Positions 1 through 8,019 of a stretch of 64,000 nt of DNA are shown here, piece by piece. The notes under the pieces were generated by a model, which saw nothing but the letters and a program-made list of their open reading frames with translations, did no database searches and was not told the DNA's origin. This stretch comes from Nitrosomonas oligotropha (GTDB taxonomy: Bacteria > Pseudomonadota > Gammaproteobacteria > Burkholderiales > Nitrosomonadaceae), in contig NZ_FNOE01000004.1 of the NCBI RefSeq assembly GCF_900106555.1, forward strand, positions 1-64,000, given 5' to 3'. Numbering within the stretch: the first letter of the stretch is position 1; each line of letters starts with the position of its first letter. A program made the translations under genes and the position numbers.

Positions 1-680
1 CCTTTCAATATAACTACGCTGACTCGATAATCACCTCGCCAATCATTCAAATACCCCCCTGTTTTAAATGCGAACATATCACGCCACCCCGCCCCTGGTA
101 CATCACGGGTTAGTTTTGACGGAAAATCCGATTCGTATTTAAACCAATAGGTAATATACAAATCGTTAACATCACCGATTGTCCATGGTCTGTTAATCAC
201 TAATGGAGCTTGTGAATCGGCTTGTCCTAAATCGCCTTTTATTTTAACATTATGGAAAAGCTCATTAACTAAATCCCCCTTCGGTCCAATAACCTGCCGG
301 ATTTCATTGGTTATATAATTTCCGATGGTAGAAGAGTCAACTGGATCGCTTGTAATCAATTGAATACCAGATAGATTTGCACCCAGAGCTTTAACCGGCC
401 AAGAGTATCCGGTTTCTCGATCAGTACCCGTGAGGTATTGCCATGCTCCGTTAGTGTAATAACCGGTCGGTGATGTAAGTGAGACTCCTGCTCCGAAGTT
501 CGACTTGAAGAGCAGATTAGCTGTATGAGCCAAGGAAGCGGTTATTAGCAACAGTATCAAAAGCATTACTCGGATGCTCAATTTGATCATGCAATTCGTA
601 CTGAACTGCTTTATTGGTGAAACTTTGCCAGTTGGTACCAATGCATCGGTAGCTAATGACGCTTGATAATTGAAATTCAT
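1..680 (-). CDS. Secreted protein of unknown function, N-terminal part (runs off the left edge)
   Basis: An open frame of about 226 codons runs on the minus strand from 680 to the window edge without a stop, so the C-terminus is missing. The start at 680 is chosen because a strong Shine-Dalgarno (AAGGAGG) lies nine bases upstream. A second in-frame ATG at 590 lacks a ribosome site but begins a typical hydrophobic signal sequence (MIKLSIRVMLLILLLI, then a cleavage-like SLAHTA), so the signal peptide has an unusually long N-region of about 30 residues if 680 is used. The mature part is rich in Gly, Trp, Tyr and Asn (for example WRDMFAF and GYLNDWRGDYRVS), which suggests an extracellular beta-sandwich such as a carbohydrate-active enzyme; this is a guess and I recognise no family. 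A cyclic-di-GMP riboswitch in its leader fits an exopolysaccharide or biofilm role. Confidence 0.8.
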   Translation of the reverse strand, partial: MNFNYQASLATDALVPTGKVSPIKQFSTNCMIKLSIRVMLLILLLITASLAHTANLLFKSNFGAGVSLTSPTGYYTNGAWQYLTGTDRETGYSWPVKALGANLSGIQLITSDPVDSSTIGNYITNEIRQVIGPKGDLVNELFHNVKIKGDLGQADSQAPLVINRPWTIGDVNDLYITYWFKYESDFPSKLTRDVPGAGWRDMFAFKTGGYLNDWRGDYRVSVVILK

Positions 681-686
681 AATTAG

Positions 687-715
687 GTTCCTCCTTAACG
701 TTAAAAGGACGGAAC
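687..715 (-). promoter_or_regulatory. Hairpin that sequesters the ribosome-binding site of the gene starting at 680
   Basis: Read on the minus strand, GTTCC-gt-CCTT, an 8-base loop (itself able to pair AAC with GTT) and AAGG-a-GGAAC form a 9-bp stem with one small internal loop. The 3' arm contains the whole AAGGAGG Shine-Dalgarno. It lies about 70 bases downstream of the cyclic-di-GMP aptamer and is the obvious expression platform for translational control. Which ligand state opens it cannot be read from the sequence. Confidence 0.7.
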
Positions 716-784
716 TGCGTGGATATGCTTGTATCAACATTACTTCGTTCGATACTTGTCGAATCATTGCGGTGATCAAGACGA

Positions 785-885
785 TAGCGCTATCTGGCAG
801 TCCTGCTATCCTGGGGCATTGGCCCGTTAGATCAGTGACTTTGCGTCCCCTGCTTTCGCAGGGTTTGCCTTTTTCATACTACGAA
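785..885 (-). promoter_or_regulatory. Cyclic-di-GMP-I (GEMM) riboswitch aptamer
   Basis: The minus strand carries the GEMM-I signature: GGCAAACC, a hairpin CCTGC-GAAA-GCAGG with the conserved GAAA tetraloop, then GGGACGCAAAG. A second helix region with ATCTAACG follows, and the 3' boundary is the TAGC-AGGACTGCC segment, which corresponds to TAGC-GGGGTTACC in the well-known Vibrio example. A candidate -10 (TATAGA, plus-strand 889-894) sits just upstream, so transcription would start about at the aptamer's 5' end. The aptamer heads the leader of the secreted protein gene starting at 680. Boundaries are approximate. A ligand variant (3',3'-cGAMP) cannot be excluded by eye. Confidence 0.85.
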
Positions 886-894
886 CCATCTATA

Positions 895-1222
895 AGCAGG
901 AACTGTGCCAATCAAGAATTTTCCGGCCGACAATTAAAGAAAACACAATTAACAAATAAATTAAATGTATTCTCGTCATGGATAAACAGGAATCCCACAA
1001 AGAATAAGTGACATTTCTTGTTAGCTGGCGACAAGAACTGTCAGCGCTGCATCGTAGAAATACAAAAATGTGGAACGGCTCCGGCTAGTTATCCAATATT
1101 TTGTTGGTACTGACATAGTCCAGACGGTTATACTTCCCGGTCATTAAATTGCAAACTATCCGGCGTATAAACTGGCTGGATTTATCCCGGACAAAAAACC
1201 GCCTTGCCAGCGCAAACCTGCT
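895..1222. other. Intergenic region between divergent genes
   Basis: This 328-base stretch between the riboswitch-controlled gene (minus) and mgtE (plus) is AT-rich up to about 1010. It holds the presumed promoters of both. I see no conserved RNA and no credible coding frame in it. Confidence 0.5.
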
Positions 1223-2665
1223 ATGACAGAAACGGACAACGACAACGATCAGGACAATTCACCGACGCCGCTGCAGCAGGTCACGTTCTTGCTGCGCAAA
1301 TATAAGCTGGTCGAAGGTCTGGTGAATTTGCAAGATGCCCCGGATGAGTCGCTGGTTCATTCCGCGGTGCAAAAACAAAACCTGTCCGAGTTGCAGCATT
1401 TCCTGGATCAACTCCACCCCGCCGATATCGCAGTGATTCTGGAAGCGCTTCCAATGGAAGACCGGTTGTTGATCTGGAGCATGGTCAAAACCGACCGCGA
1501 CGGTGAAGTGCTGCTGGAAACCTCCGATGCCGTTCGTGAAACACTGATCACCGACATGGGCAATCACGAGCTGGTCGCCGCGACGGAATACCTGGATGCC
1601 GACGAGATCGCCGATCTTGCCCCCGATTTGCCGCAGGAAGTGATGGACGACGTTTTCCGCTCGCTACCCGTGGAAGAGCGCGAACAACTGCGCGCCGCCA
1701 TGTCGTATCCGGAAGATTCCGTCGGTGCCTTGATGGATTTCGACGTCATCACGATCCGCGAAGACGTGCGGATGGAAGTGGTGCTGCGCTATTTACGCAT
1801 GCTGGAAGAAATGCCCGATCATACCGACCAGCTCTTCGTCGTCGACCGTAATGAGCAGTTAAAAGGCGTGTTGCTGATCAACCGCCTGCTCGTCAGTGAT
1901 CCGGATACCTTGGTTGCCGATGTCATGACCAACGAAATGATCAAACTGCACCCGGACGATGTCGCGCAGCAAGCCGCCAACGCGTTCGAGCGCTACGACC
2001 TGGTTTCCGCTTCCGTGGTCGATGACAACGACAAACTGCTGGGCCGCGTCACCGTCAACACCGTGATAGATTTCATCCGCGACAAAGCTGAAAACGATGC
2101 ATTGAATCTAGCCGGTTTGAGCGAAGAGGAAGATCTTTTTGCGCCGGTCTTGAAGAGCGTGCAAAACCGCTGGGTGTGGCTGGCCGTCAATCTGGTCACC
2201 GCGTTCATCGCCTCGCGCGTCATCGGCCTGTTTGAAGATTCCATCGAAAAACTGGTCGCGCTCGCCGCGCTGATGCCGATCATCGCCGGCATCGGCGGCA
2301 ACTCCGGCAATCAAACCATCACCATGATCGTGCGCGCCCTGGCGCTGGATCAAATCAACACCAGCAGCGCCTGGAAACTCATCACCAAGGAAGTCGGCGT
2401 CAGTATTGTCAACGGCCTGCTGTGGGGAACCATCGTCGGCCTGTTCACCTTCGCCATTTACCAGAATGCCGAACTCGGCTTGGTCATGACCCTGGCGCTG
2501 GTGTTAAATCTGCTGCTCGCCGCACTGCTTGGCGTCCTGATCCCGCTAACCCTGCGCAAATTCGGCCGCGACCCGGCCATAGGCTCCAGCGTCATGATCA
2601 CCGCCGTGACGGACAGTGGCGGATTCTTTATTTTTCTGGGTCTGGCGACTGTCTTTTTGCTGTAA
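1223..2665 (+). CDS. mgtE: Magnesium transporter MgtE
   Basis: A 480-residue protein of full length for the family, which forms Mg2+-gated Mg2+ channels in the inner membrane. The order is the standard one: an acidic N-domain (about 25-150) with the HPADIAVILEALP repeat characteristic of MgtE, two CBS domains (about 155-290, with DVMTNEMIKL at the junction), then a C-terminal membrane domain of about five helices (about 315-480). The membrane domain carries the family signature MPIIAGIGGNSGNQ and the terminal VTDSGGFFIFLGLATV. Acidic residues in the N and CBS domains normally bind Mg2+ and close the pore when intracellular Mg2+ is high. It stands alone, with no recognisable riboswitch upstream. 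Confidence 0.95.
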   Translation: MTETDNDNDQDNSPTPLQQVTFLLRKYKLVEGLVNLQDAPDESLVHSAVQKQNLSELQHFLDQLHPADIAVILEALPMEDRLLIWSMVKTDRDGEVLLETSDAVRETLITDMGNHELVAATEYLDADEIADLAPDLPQEVMDDVFRSLPVEEREQLRAAMSYPEDSVGALMDFDVITIREDVRMEVVLRYLRMLEEMPDHTDQLFVVDRNEQLKGVLLINRLLVSDPDTLVADVMTNEMIKLHPDDVAQQAANAFERYDLVSASVVDDNDKLLGRVTVNTVIDFIRDKAENDALNLAGLSEEEDLFAPVLKSVQNRWVWLAVNLVTAFIASRVIGLFEDSIEKLVALAALMPIIAGIGGNSGNQTITMIVRALALDQINTSSAWKLITKEVGVSIVNGLLWGTIVGLFTFAIYQNAELGLVMTLALVLNLLLAALLGVLIPLTLRKFGRDPAIGSSVMITAVTDSGGFFIFLGLATVFLL

Positions 2666-2700
2666 GCAAGCAGTGATGGAATATATATCACGTTAGGATT

Positions 2701-3435
2701 ATGAGAATTGTCAGCTGGAATTGTAACGGTGCTTTTAGAAAGAAGCTTGGTACTTTGATTGCGTTAGATGCTGACGTATGCGTAATTCAAGAGTGCGAAG
2801 ACCCGGCGCGCTGCGAAGATCCAGAGTACAAAGCGTGGGCGTCAAATTTCCTTTGGGTCGGCACGAACAAAAATCGCGGTCTAGGAGTATTTGCAAAGCA
2901 AGGTATTTCTCTTGAGCAGGTTGGTCTTGATTCCGGTCCGCTTGAGCTATTCCTTCCATGCATTGTGGCCGGGAATATCTCGCTCTTGGCAGTTTGGACT
3001 CGACAGGCAAATTCACCAACATTTCGCTATATCGGCCAGTTATGGAAATACCTACAACAACATCGAGAGTTCTTGCGGCATGAACAGGCCGTGTGCATCG
3101 GCGATCTCAATAGCAACGCTTGCTGGGATGTTTGGGATCGCTGGTGGAATCACAGCGATGTTCTGAAAGAACTACAGGATGTTGGGCTTGAAAGCGTCTA
3201 TCACTTCGCAAGGGCCGAGGCTCAGGGCCAGGAATCCAGACCCACATTCTTTATGCATCGGCAGCCTGAGAAACCATATCATATTGATTATGCATTTCTA
3301 TCCCAGGCGCTTTTGCGTGACGCCGCTGTAGAGATAGGCGAACCAAATGAGTGGCTTGAATATAGTGACCATATGCCACTGATCGTGCGCATAATGGCAA
3401 ACTCAAACGTTATACCCATTTTTAAAAGCATTTAG
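2701..3435 (+). CDS. Endonuclease/exonuclease/phosphatase (EEP) superfamily protein
   Basis: A 244-residue protein with the EEP catalytic pattern: VSWNCNG at the N-terminus (Asn metal ligand), IQECEDP (catalytic Glu), GDLNSN in the middle (Asp and Asn), and a C-terminal SDHMPLIV (the Asp-His pair). These residues support a divalent-metal phosphodiesterase or nuclease related to ExoIII and DNase I. It lacks a signal peptide and is likely cytoplasmic. The substrate (DNA, RNA or a small phosphoester) cannot be told. Its stop lies seven bases before the next gene, so the two are probably co-transcribed. Codon use looks less GC-rich than mgtE, which might mean acquisition, but that is only an impression. 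Confidence 0.8.
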   Translation: MRIVSWNCNGAFRKKLGTLIALDADVCVIQECEDPARCEDPEYKAWASNFLWVGTNKNRGLGVFAKQGISLEQVGLDSGPLELFLPCIVAGNISLLAVWTRQANSPTFRYIGQLWKYLQQHREFLRHEQAVCIGDLNSNACWDVWDRWWNHSDVLKELQDVGLESVYHFARAEAQGQESRPTFFMHRQPEKPYHIDYAFLSQALLRDAAVEIGEPNEWLEYSDHMPLIVRIMANSNVIPIFKSI

Positions 3436-3442
3436 AATACCG

Positions 3443-4102
3443 ATGAAATTCCTAACCTTCCTTGGCACAGTCCGCAACAGCACACCACCCAACCCTCCCC
3501 GGCTGGGCCTAAGAGTCGCCAGAGCGTGCGTAGCACAGCTTCATCAAGGCGATGTTTCAGTAGAACTGATCGAACCGCTGGATTTTGATCTTGGGCTCAT
3601 ATTCAAACCGCACTTTGCTTATGCACAAGGCAAAGCGCCTGCGCAACTCCAAGCCTTAGCAGACAAGATTGCGGCCGCAGACGGCTATGTCATGGTGAGT
3701 CCGGAGTACAATCATTCGCTGAGTCCGGCTTTGGCGCATTTGCTCAATCATTTCGGCAGTTCGCTGTTTTCGTACAAACCCAGCGCGATTGTCACGTATT
3801 CGGCGGGGCAATGGGGCGGTGTCAGGGCGGCGGTGGGGATGCGGTCTTTTTTGTCGGAATTGGGTTGTTTGCCGGTTTCGGCGATGATTCATGTTCCGAA
3901 GGCACATGAAGTGTTCGCTGAAGACGGGAATTTTCTCGCGTCTGTTGATGCGGAAAGATGGACGAGCTATTTTGCCCGATCCTTCGCGCAGCTGACGTGG
4001 TGGGCATCCGCCGCCAAAAATCAGCGGGATGCAATCGACCCGCACAAATTGGCGCCAGCGTTTAAAAGAGATCCGTCGCAAAGGAATTCGCCCGCCAGTT
4101 AG
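3443..4102 (+). CDS. NADPH-dependent FMN reductase family protein
   Basis: A 219-residue flavodoxin-like protein. The segment MVSPEYNHSLSPALAHLLNHF is the family signature for NAD(P)H:FMN/quinone reductases (ChrR, azoreductase, SsuE-like), with the FMN phosphate loop near the N-terminus (LGTVRNSTPPN) and a second flavin-contacting loop around TYSAGQWGGVRAAV. Such enzymes transfer two electrons from NAD(P)H to quinones, azo dyes or metals in the cytoplasm. It follows the EEP-fold gene by seven bases, which suggests co-transcription but no obvious shared pathway. The C-terminal tail after about residue 190 is low in recognisable motifs. Confidence 0.85.
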   Translation: MKFLTFLGTVRNSTPPNPPRLGLRVARACVAQLHQGDVSVELIEPLDFDLGLIFKPHFAYAQGKAPAQLQALADKIAAADGYVMVSPEYNHSLSPALAHLLNHFGSSLFSYKPSAIVTYSAGQWGGVRAAVGMRSFLSELGCLPVSAMIHVPKAHEVFAEDGNFLASVDAERWTSYFARSFAQLTWWASAAKNQRDAIDPHKLAPAFKRDPSQRNSPAS

Positions 4103-4247
4103 CAGGCCGTTGAAAAATCATCTGCGTTGCCGCCACGGCGTCAGAAACGGACTCAACATGCTCATTTTATTAAGCTGTTTCAAATGCCGCACGCTCCGCC
4201 GGGTATAGCACGTATAATTAAACCCGTTAGCTTACAACCCGCCGAAT

Positions 4248-4496
4248 ATGCCCAATCCCGATAGTAACCAACAGCCGCAGGCCAAAAACGCTTTACAAGG
4301 AATCACTTTGGAAGCACTGTTGATCGAACTACATGCGCATTACGGCTGGGAAGGATTAGCCCAAAAGGTGGACATCAATTGTTTCAAGCAGGATCCCAGC
4401 ATCAAATCCAGTTTGAAGTTTCTGCGCAAAACACCTTGGGCCAGAGAGAAAGTCGAGGCCCTCTACATCCAATTGAAACAAGGTAACCATGAGTGA
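4248..4496 (+). CDS. VF530 (DUF2132) family DNA-binding protein
   Basis: An 82-residue protein whose core ([21 protein letters not shown] followed by [21 protein letters not shown]) is the conserved VF530/DUF2132 domain, a small helical fold reported to bind double-stranded DNA. The N-terminal 13 residues are polar and probably disordered. The gene overlaps the following S4-domain gene by eight bases, so the two are translationally coupled. Its cellular role is not established. Confidence 0.85.
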   Translation: MPNPDSNQQPQAKNALQGITLEALLIELHAHYGWEGLAQKVDINCFKQDPSIKSSLKFLRKTPWAREKVEALYIQLKQGNHE

Positions 4497-4701
4497 ATTC
4501 AGTCTTAAAGGACACGACACGATTGCATTGAACGATCTGCTCAAAATCACCGGCCTGTGCGGCAGCGGTGGCGCGGCCAAAGCTGTGATCGCCGAGGGTA
4601 AAGTCAAGGTGGATGGTCAGATTGAACTGCGCAAAACCTGCAAGATCCGCAGCGGCCAAATGGTGGAATTTGCCCGGGAGCGCATCACCGTGACGGTCTG
4701 A
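4489..4701 (+). CDS. Small S4-domain RNA-binding protein (YbcJ-like)
   Basis: A 70-residue protein made of little more than one S4 RNA-binding fold: [21 protein letters not shown] followed by the basic beta strand region [25 protein letters not shown]. The size and the CGSGGAAK segment match the YbcJ group, which are stand-alone S4 proteins thought to contact structured RNA. Its start ATG overlaps the end of the VF530 gene. The pair would make one small DNA-binding and one small RNA-binding protein, upstream of the rRNA methylase gene rlmKL. Confidence 0.85.
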   Translation: MSEFSLKGHDTIALNDLLKITGLCGSGGAAKAVIAEGKVKVDGQIELRKTCKIRSGQMVEFARERITVTV

Positions 4702-4781
4702 GCGCTCCGGTTTAAAAAAGTCAGCGCGACAGCAATACATTCGAGTATCCTACCCGGCTATTCAGACCACAGCCGCAAATC

Positions 4782-6977
4782 ATGACGCAATACCAACTTT
4801 TCGCCACCACGCCGAAAGCGATGGAAGGCATTCTCGCCAACGAAATCCAGGCACTCGGCGGACAAAACGTGCAGCAGAAAATGGCTGGCGTGACTTTTCA
4901 GGGCGATCTGGCGATGGCTTATAAAGCCTGTTTATGGTCGCGCACTGCCAACCGCATCCTGTTGCTGCTCGGCAGCTTCGAGGTCAAATCGCAGCAGGAT
5001 CTTTACGATGGCATCCAATGTGTCGACTGGTCTGAGCATCTGAATGCGGACGACAGCCTGGCGGTGTCGTTCAGCAGCAAAAACAATCCGGCGATCAACA
5101 ATACGCATTTCGGCGCGCTCAAAGTGAAAGATGCCATCGTCGATCAAATGCGCGCCAAGTTCGGCAGCCGCCCCAATGTCGATACCGAGCGCCCCAATAT
5201 CCGCGTCAACGTCTATCTGCACAACGACACCGCGCAACTGAGCCTGGATTTATCCGGCCAGAGCTTGCACAGACGCGGTTACCGCGACATCAACATCACC
5301 GCGCCAATCAAGGAAAACCTGGCGGCGGCGATTCTGCTGCGTGCCGGTTGGCCGGAAATCGCCCAGCAAGGCGGCTCGCTGATCGATCCGATGTGCGGCT
5401 CCGGCACCTTGCTTTTAGAAGGTGCATTGATCGCCGGAGATATCGCACCGGGCTTGCTGCACGATTATTTCGGTTTTATCGGCTGGAAGCAGCACAACCC
5501 CGCGCTCTGGCAAAGCCTGCTGGACGAAGCGCAGCAGCGCCGCGAGATAGGTTTGAGTAAATTACCGGTGATTGCCGGTTTCGACCAAGACCGCCGCACC
5601 GCCGCCGCAGCGTTGCAGCACATTGACAATGCCGGATTGGCCGGAAAAATTCACATCGAGAAACGCGACATCAGCGCTGCCTCCGCGGCGGAAAGCTGGG
5701 CGAAAGGGTTGATCGTGTGCAATCCGCCGTATGGCGAGCGGCTCGGCGACGAAGAACAAGCTGCCTTGCTTTACCGTCAGTTCGGCGAGGTTCTGAAAGA
5801 CCGTTTTACCGGCTGGCAAGCGGCGATCATCATCGGCAATCCCGAGCTGGGTTTCAAATTGGGCATCCGCTCGCAAAAACCGATCACGCTGTTCAATGGC
5901 GCGCTGGAATGCAAGTTATTGCGCTTCACCGTCGAGGAATCCGCTTTCTTCGAACCGAAAACCCATTCGCAACAGGAACGCATCGAACACATCAGCCGCC
6001 GCGCCCAAACCGGGCAGGTCGACAGCCAGGCGGAAATGTTCGCCAACCGCTTACGCAAGAACCTGAAAAAACTGGCCAAGTGGGCGAAACAGCAGCACAT
6101 TCATTGTTATCGGTTGTACGACGCCGATTTGCCGGAATACGCGGTGGCAATCGACATTTATCAAGGCGAGCAAACCTGGGTCAACGTGCAGGAATACGAA
6201 TCGCCGAAAACAGTCGATCCAATCAAAGCCAATCAGCGGCTGGCCGGCGCAATGGCGGCGATACCCCAAGTGCTGGAAATTCCCGCCGAGCAAGTGTTTC
6301 TGAAAATTCGCCGCAAGCAGAAAAGCACCGATCAATACGAAAAATTGGGCGACTCGCGCCACTTTCATGTCGTGGAAGAAAGCGGCTGCAAGTTCTGGGT
6401 GAATTTCGAGGATTATCTCGACACCGGCCTGTTTCTCGACCACCGGCCGATACGCTTACTGATTCAGCAACAAGCCAAAGGCAAACGTTTCCTGAATTTA
6501 TTCGCCTACACCGGCAGTGCCACGGTACATGCAGCAATCGGCGGCGCGATATCGAGCGTCACGGTGGATATGTCGAACACGTATCTGGATTGGGCCAGAC
6601 GGAATTTCGTCCTCAACGGCATTGATGGCGATCACCGGCTGGTGCGCGCCGATTGCTCGCAATGGCTCGCCGAACAAGCCAGCGCCAAACAAAAAACGCA
6701 ATTCGACCTGATCTTTCTCGACCCGCCCACTTTTTCCAATTCAAAGCGAATGGACGAAGCCTTCGACATCCAGAAAGACCATGTGCAATTGATCCGAAAC
6801 GCCGCAGCCCTGCTGGCGCCGGACGGTATTTTGTATTTCTCGACCAACTTCCGCCGCTTCAAGATGGACACGGAGGCATTGAGCGGTTTGGTCATCGAAG
6901 ACATCAGCAGCAAAATGATCCCCGAGGATTTCGCCCGCGATGCCAAGATTCATTATTGCTGGAAAATTTCTCACTGA
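4782..6977 (+). CDS. rlmL: Bifunctional 23S rRNA methyltransferase RlmKL (m2G2445 and m7G2069)
   Basis: A 731-residue protein, close to the E. coli RlmL length. The N-terminal half holds a THUMP domain (about 45-160) and the RlmL methylase, with DPMCGSGTLLLEGA as the SAM motif and NPPYGERLG as the catalytic motif for N2-guanine methylation. The C-terminal half is the RlmK methylase, with LNLFAYTGSATVHA for SAM and LDPPTFSNSKRM as the active-site motif for N7-G2069. It acts on 23S rRNA during 50S assembly. The last 20 codons are duplicated about 0.9 kb downstream (7814-7881). The present C-terminus reads CWKISH, whereas the copy would read CWKIYNK, so the end of this gene was probably replaced by an insertion or recombination event. 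Confidence 0.95.
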   Translation: MTQYQLFATTPKAMEGILANEIQALGGQNVQQKMAGVTFQGDLAMAYKACLWSRTANRILLLLGSFEVKSQQDLYDGIQCVDWSEHLNADDSLAVSFSSKNNPAINNTHFGALKVKDAIVDQMRAKFGSRPNVDTERPNIRVNVYLHNDTAQLSLDLSGQSLHRRGYRDINITAPIKENLAAAILLRAGWPEIAQQGGSLIDPMCGSGTLLLEGALIAGDIAPGLLHDYFGFIGWKQHNPALWQSLLDEAQQRREIGLSKLPVIAGFDQDRRTAAAALQHIDNAGLAGKIHIEKRDISAASAAESWAKGLIVCNPPYGERLGDEEQAALLYRQFGEVLKDRFTGWQAAIIIGNPELGFKLGIRSQKPITLFNGALECKLLRFTVEESAFFEPKTHSQQERIEHISRRAQTGQVDSQAEMFANRLRKNLKKLAKWAKQQHIHCYRLYDADLPEYAVAIDIYQGEQTWVNVQEYESPKTVDPIKANQRLAGAMAAIPQVLEIPAEQVFLKIRRKQKSTDQYEKLGDSRHFHVVEESGCKFWVNFEDYLDTGLFLDHRPIRLLIQQQAKGKRFLNLFAYTGSATVHAAIGGAISSVTVDMSNTYLDWARRNFVLNGIDGDHRLVRADCSQWLAEQASAKQKTQFDLIFLDPPTFSNSKRMDEAFDIQKDHVQLIRNAAALLAPDGILYFSTNFRRFKMDTEALSGLVIEDISSKMIPEDFARDAKIHYCWKISH
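6902..6969 (+). repeat. Direct repeat, copy 1: 3' end of rlmL
   Basis: These 68 bases inside the end of rlmL match 7814-7881 at 66 of 68 positions, offset exactly 912 bases. The two copies flank the toxin-antitoxin module. Confidence 0.9.
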
Positions 6978-7082
6978 GGATCCCGCAGTAATCAGGCAAG
7001 TATTGCACCGGTTAAGGCAAATCAACGCAGACTCATTTTTCGTGCGTGGAACGCTGCATGCGTTCATGCACTCTGTCCGCAC

Positions 7083-7114
7083 TGGACAATGATCATACTT
7101 CTTCGTATGATCAT
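7083..7114 (+). promoter_or_regulatory. Promoter with overlapping palindromic operator for the toxin-antitoxin genes
   Basis: TGGACA (7083-7088) and TATGAT (7106-7111) are separated by exactly 17 bases, each one base from the sigma-70 consensus. A perfect 10-bp inverted repeat, ATGATCATAC / GTATGATCAT with a 6-base loop (7089-7114), covers the spacer and the -10. This is the expected layout for autorepression by the antitoxin or the toxin-antitoxin complex. The start codon at 7144 lies about 30 bases downstream. Confidence 0.7.
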
Positions 7115-7143
7115 ATTGTCTTCACATAAGTGTGCGTTAAATT

Positions 7144-7374
7144 ATGACACATCGAACCACCATCACGCTGGATGATGAAATTTTTGCATTTCTAGATCAA
7201 GTTGCCGGTGATAACCGTAGCGCTTACATCAATGCGCTTCTGAAACAAGAACGCTCTAATTTCCTCAAGCAGGCATTAATCAAAGCCAATCAGGAAGAAG
7301 CCGAAGATGCGGATTATCAGGATGAATTGCAGTCATGGGAAAGCACTCTCTCCGATGGTCTGATCAATGACTGA
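7144..7374 (+). CDS. Antitoxin, ribbon-helix-helix type (MazE/PemI-like)
   Basis: A 76-residue acidic protein. The N-terminus (HRTTITLDDEIFAFLDQVAG followed by NRSAYINALLKQE) is a ribbon-helix-helix DNA-binding fold: a short beta strand and two helices with a serine-rich turn. The acidic C-terminus (EEAEDADYQDELQSWESTL) is the kind of extended tail that wraps and inhibits a MazF/PemK toxin. The stop overlaps the toxin start by eight bases, so translation is coupled. It probably represses its own promoter through the palindrome at 7089-7114. Family assignment rests on fold pattern and neighbour, not on a search. Confidence 0.82.
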   Translation: MTHRTTITLDDEIFAFLDQVAGDNRSAYINALLKQERSNFLKQALIKANQEEAEDADYQDELQSWESTLSDGLIND

Positions 7375-7708
7375 ATTCAAGCAACTGGATATTCACTGGA
7401 TTGATCTTGAACCGGCAAAGGGCGCGGAAACCAAGAAACTGAGACCGTGCGTGATGCTTCAAGGCAACCTTGTCAATATACAATCCAAAACAGTGATTGT
7501 TGCCCCTTTGCTACCGAACCACAAACCCTGGCCTTTCGCAGTAAACCTGGAACCAACCGAAGAAAACGGTTTGGACAAAAACCGCCACATCAATCTCAAG
7601 CAATTACGTGCGGTTGATGTTTCCAGGATTGGCAGAAAACAAGGGAAATTGGAGAGTCAGTATATCGATGCTATTAAAGCGGCTCTAACTATCGTATTTG
7701 ATCTGTAA
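7367..7708 (+). CDS. MazF/PemK-family mRNA interferase toxin
   Basis: A 113-residue protein of normal MazF size. The N-terminal IHWIDLEPAKGAETKKLRPCV is the family signature (beta strand, then the loop with the conserved Pro, Gly-x-Glu and Lys-x-Arg-Pro). VIVAPLLPNH and HINLKQLRAVDVSRIGRK match the later conserved strands, and IDAIKAALTIVFDL is the C-terminal helix. These toxins cut single-stranded mRNA at short sequence motifs unless bound by antitoxin. It is coupled to the preceding antitoxin gene, and together they form the only gene content of the segment between the two rlmL 3'-end repeats, so the module looks like a small acquired insert. Confidence 0.9.
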   Translation: MTEFKQLDIHWIDLEPAKGAETKKLRPCVMLQGNLVNIQSKTVIVAPLLPNHKPWPFAVNLEPTEENGLDKNRHINLKQLRAVDVSRIGRKQGKLESQYIDAIKAALTIVFDL

Positions 7709-7813
7709 AATCAGGCTCACCGGGCAGAACCAGATCACCCACAATCCGATATAGCACTGGCAATCCCGGTAACGTTAGCACCGTTTCAGGCTACTGAAAG
7801 TATCCGCAGAACT

Positions 7814-7881
7814 CATCAGCAGCAAAATGATCCCCGAGGATTTCGCTCGCGATGCCAAGATTCATTATTGCTGGAAGATTT
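7814..7881 (+). repeat. Direct repeat, copy 2: displaced 3' end of rlmL
   Basis: These bases repeat 6902-6969 with two mismatches. In the rlmL frame they encode the last residues of RlmL and continue to a different stop (CWKIYNK). A good terminator follows 58 bases later, so this copy may be the original end of the gene, cut off by the insert. It has no start or upstream part and is not itself a gene. Confidence 0.88.
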
Positions 7882-7938
7882 ACAACAAATGAGCGTGGCT
7901 AAATTCCACTTTAGCAACGCATCGTTGCAGTTCGAGGA

Positions 7939-7976
7939 GACCAATCCAGGGATACTCAGGATTGGTCTTGATTTTT
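7939..7976 (+). terminator. Rho-independent terminator
   Basis: GACCAATCC, an 11-base loop and GGATTGGTC form a perfect 9-bp stem, followed by TTGATTTTTC. It ends the toxin-antitoxin transcript now and was probably the native terminator of rlmL before the insertion. Confidence 0.8.
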
Positions 7977-8019
7977 CTTACCAGTTAACTGGGTTTTATG
8001 TAGCAATACGCCGCCGGAT

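Noticed and set aside
670..1011. Open frame of 113 codons on the plus strand
   Set aside because: It is antisense to the riboswitch and leader of the gene at 680. It has no ribosome site and no family pattern; the RNA explains the sequence better.
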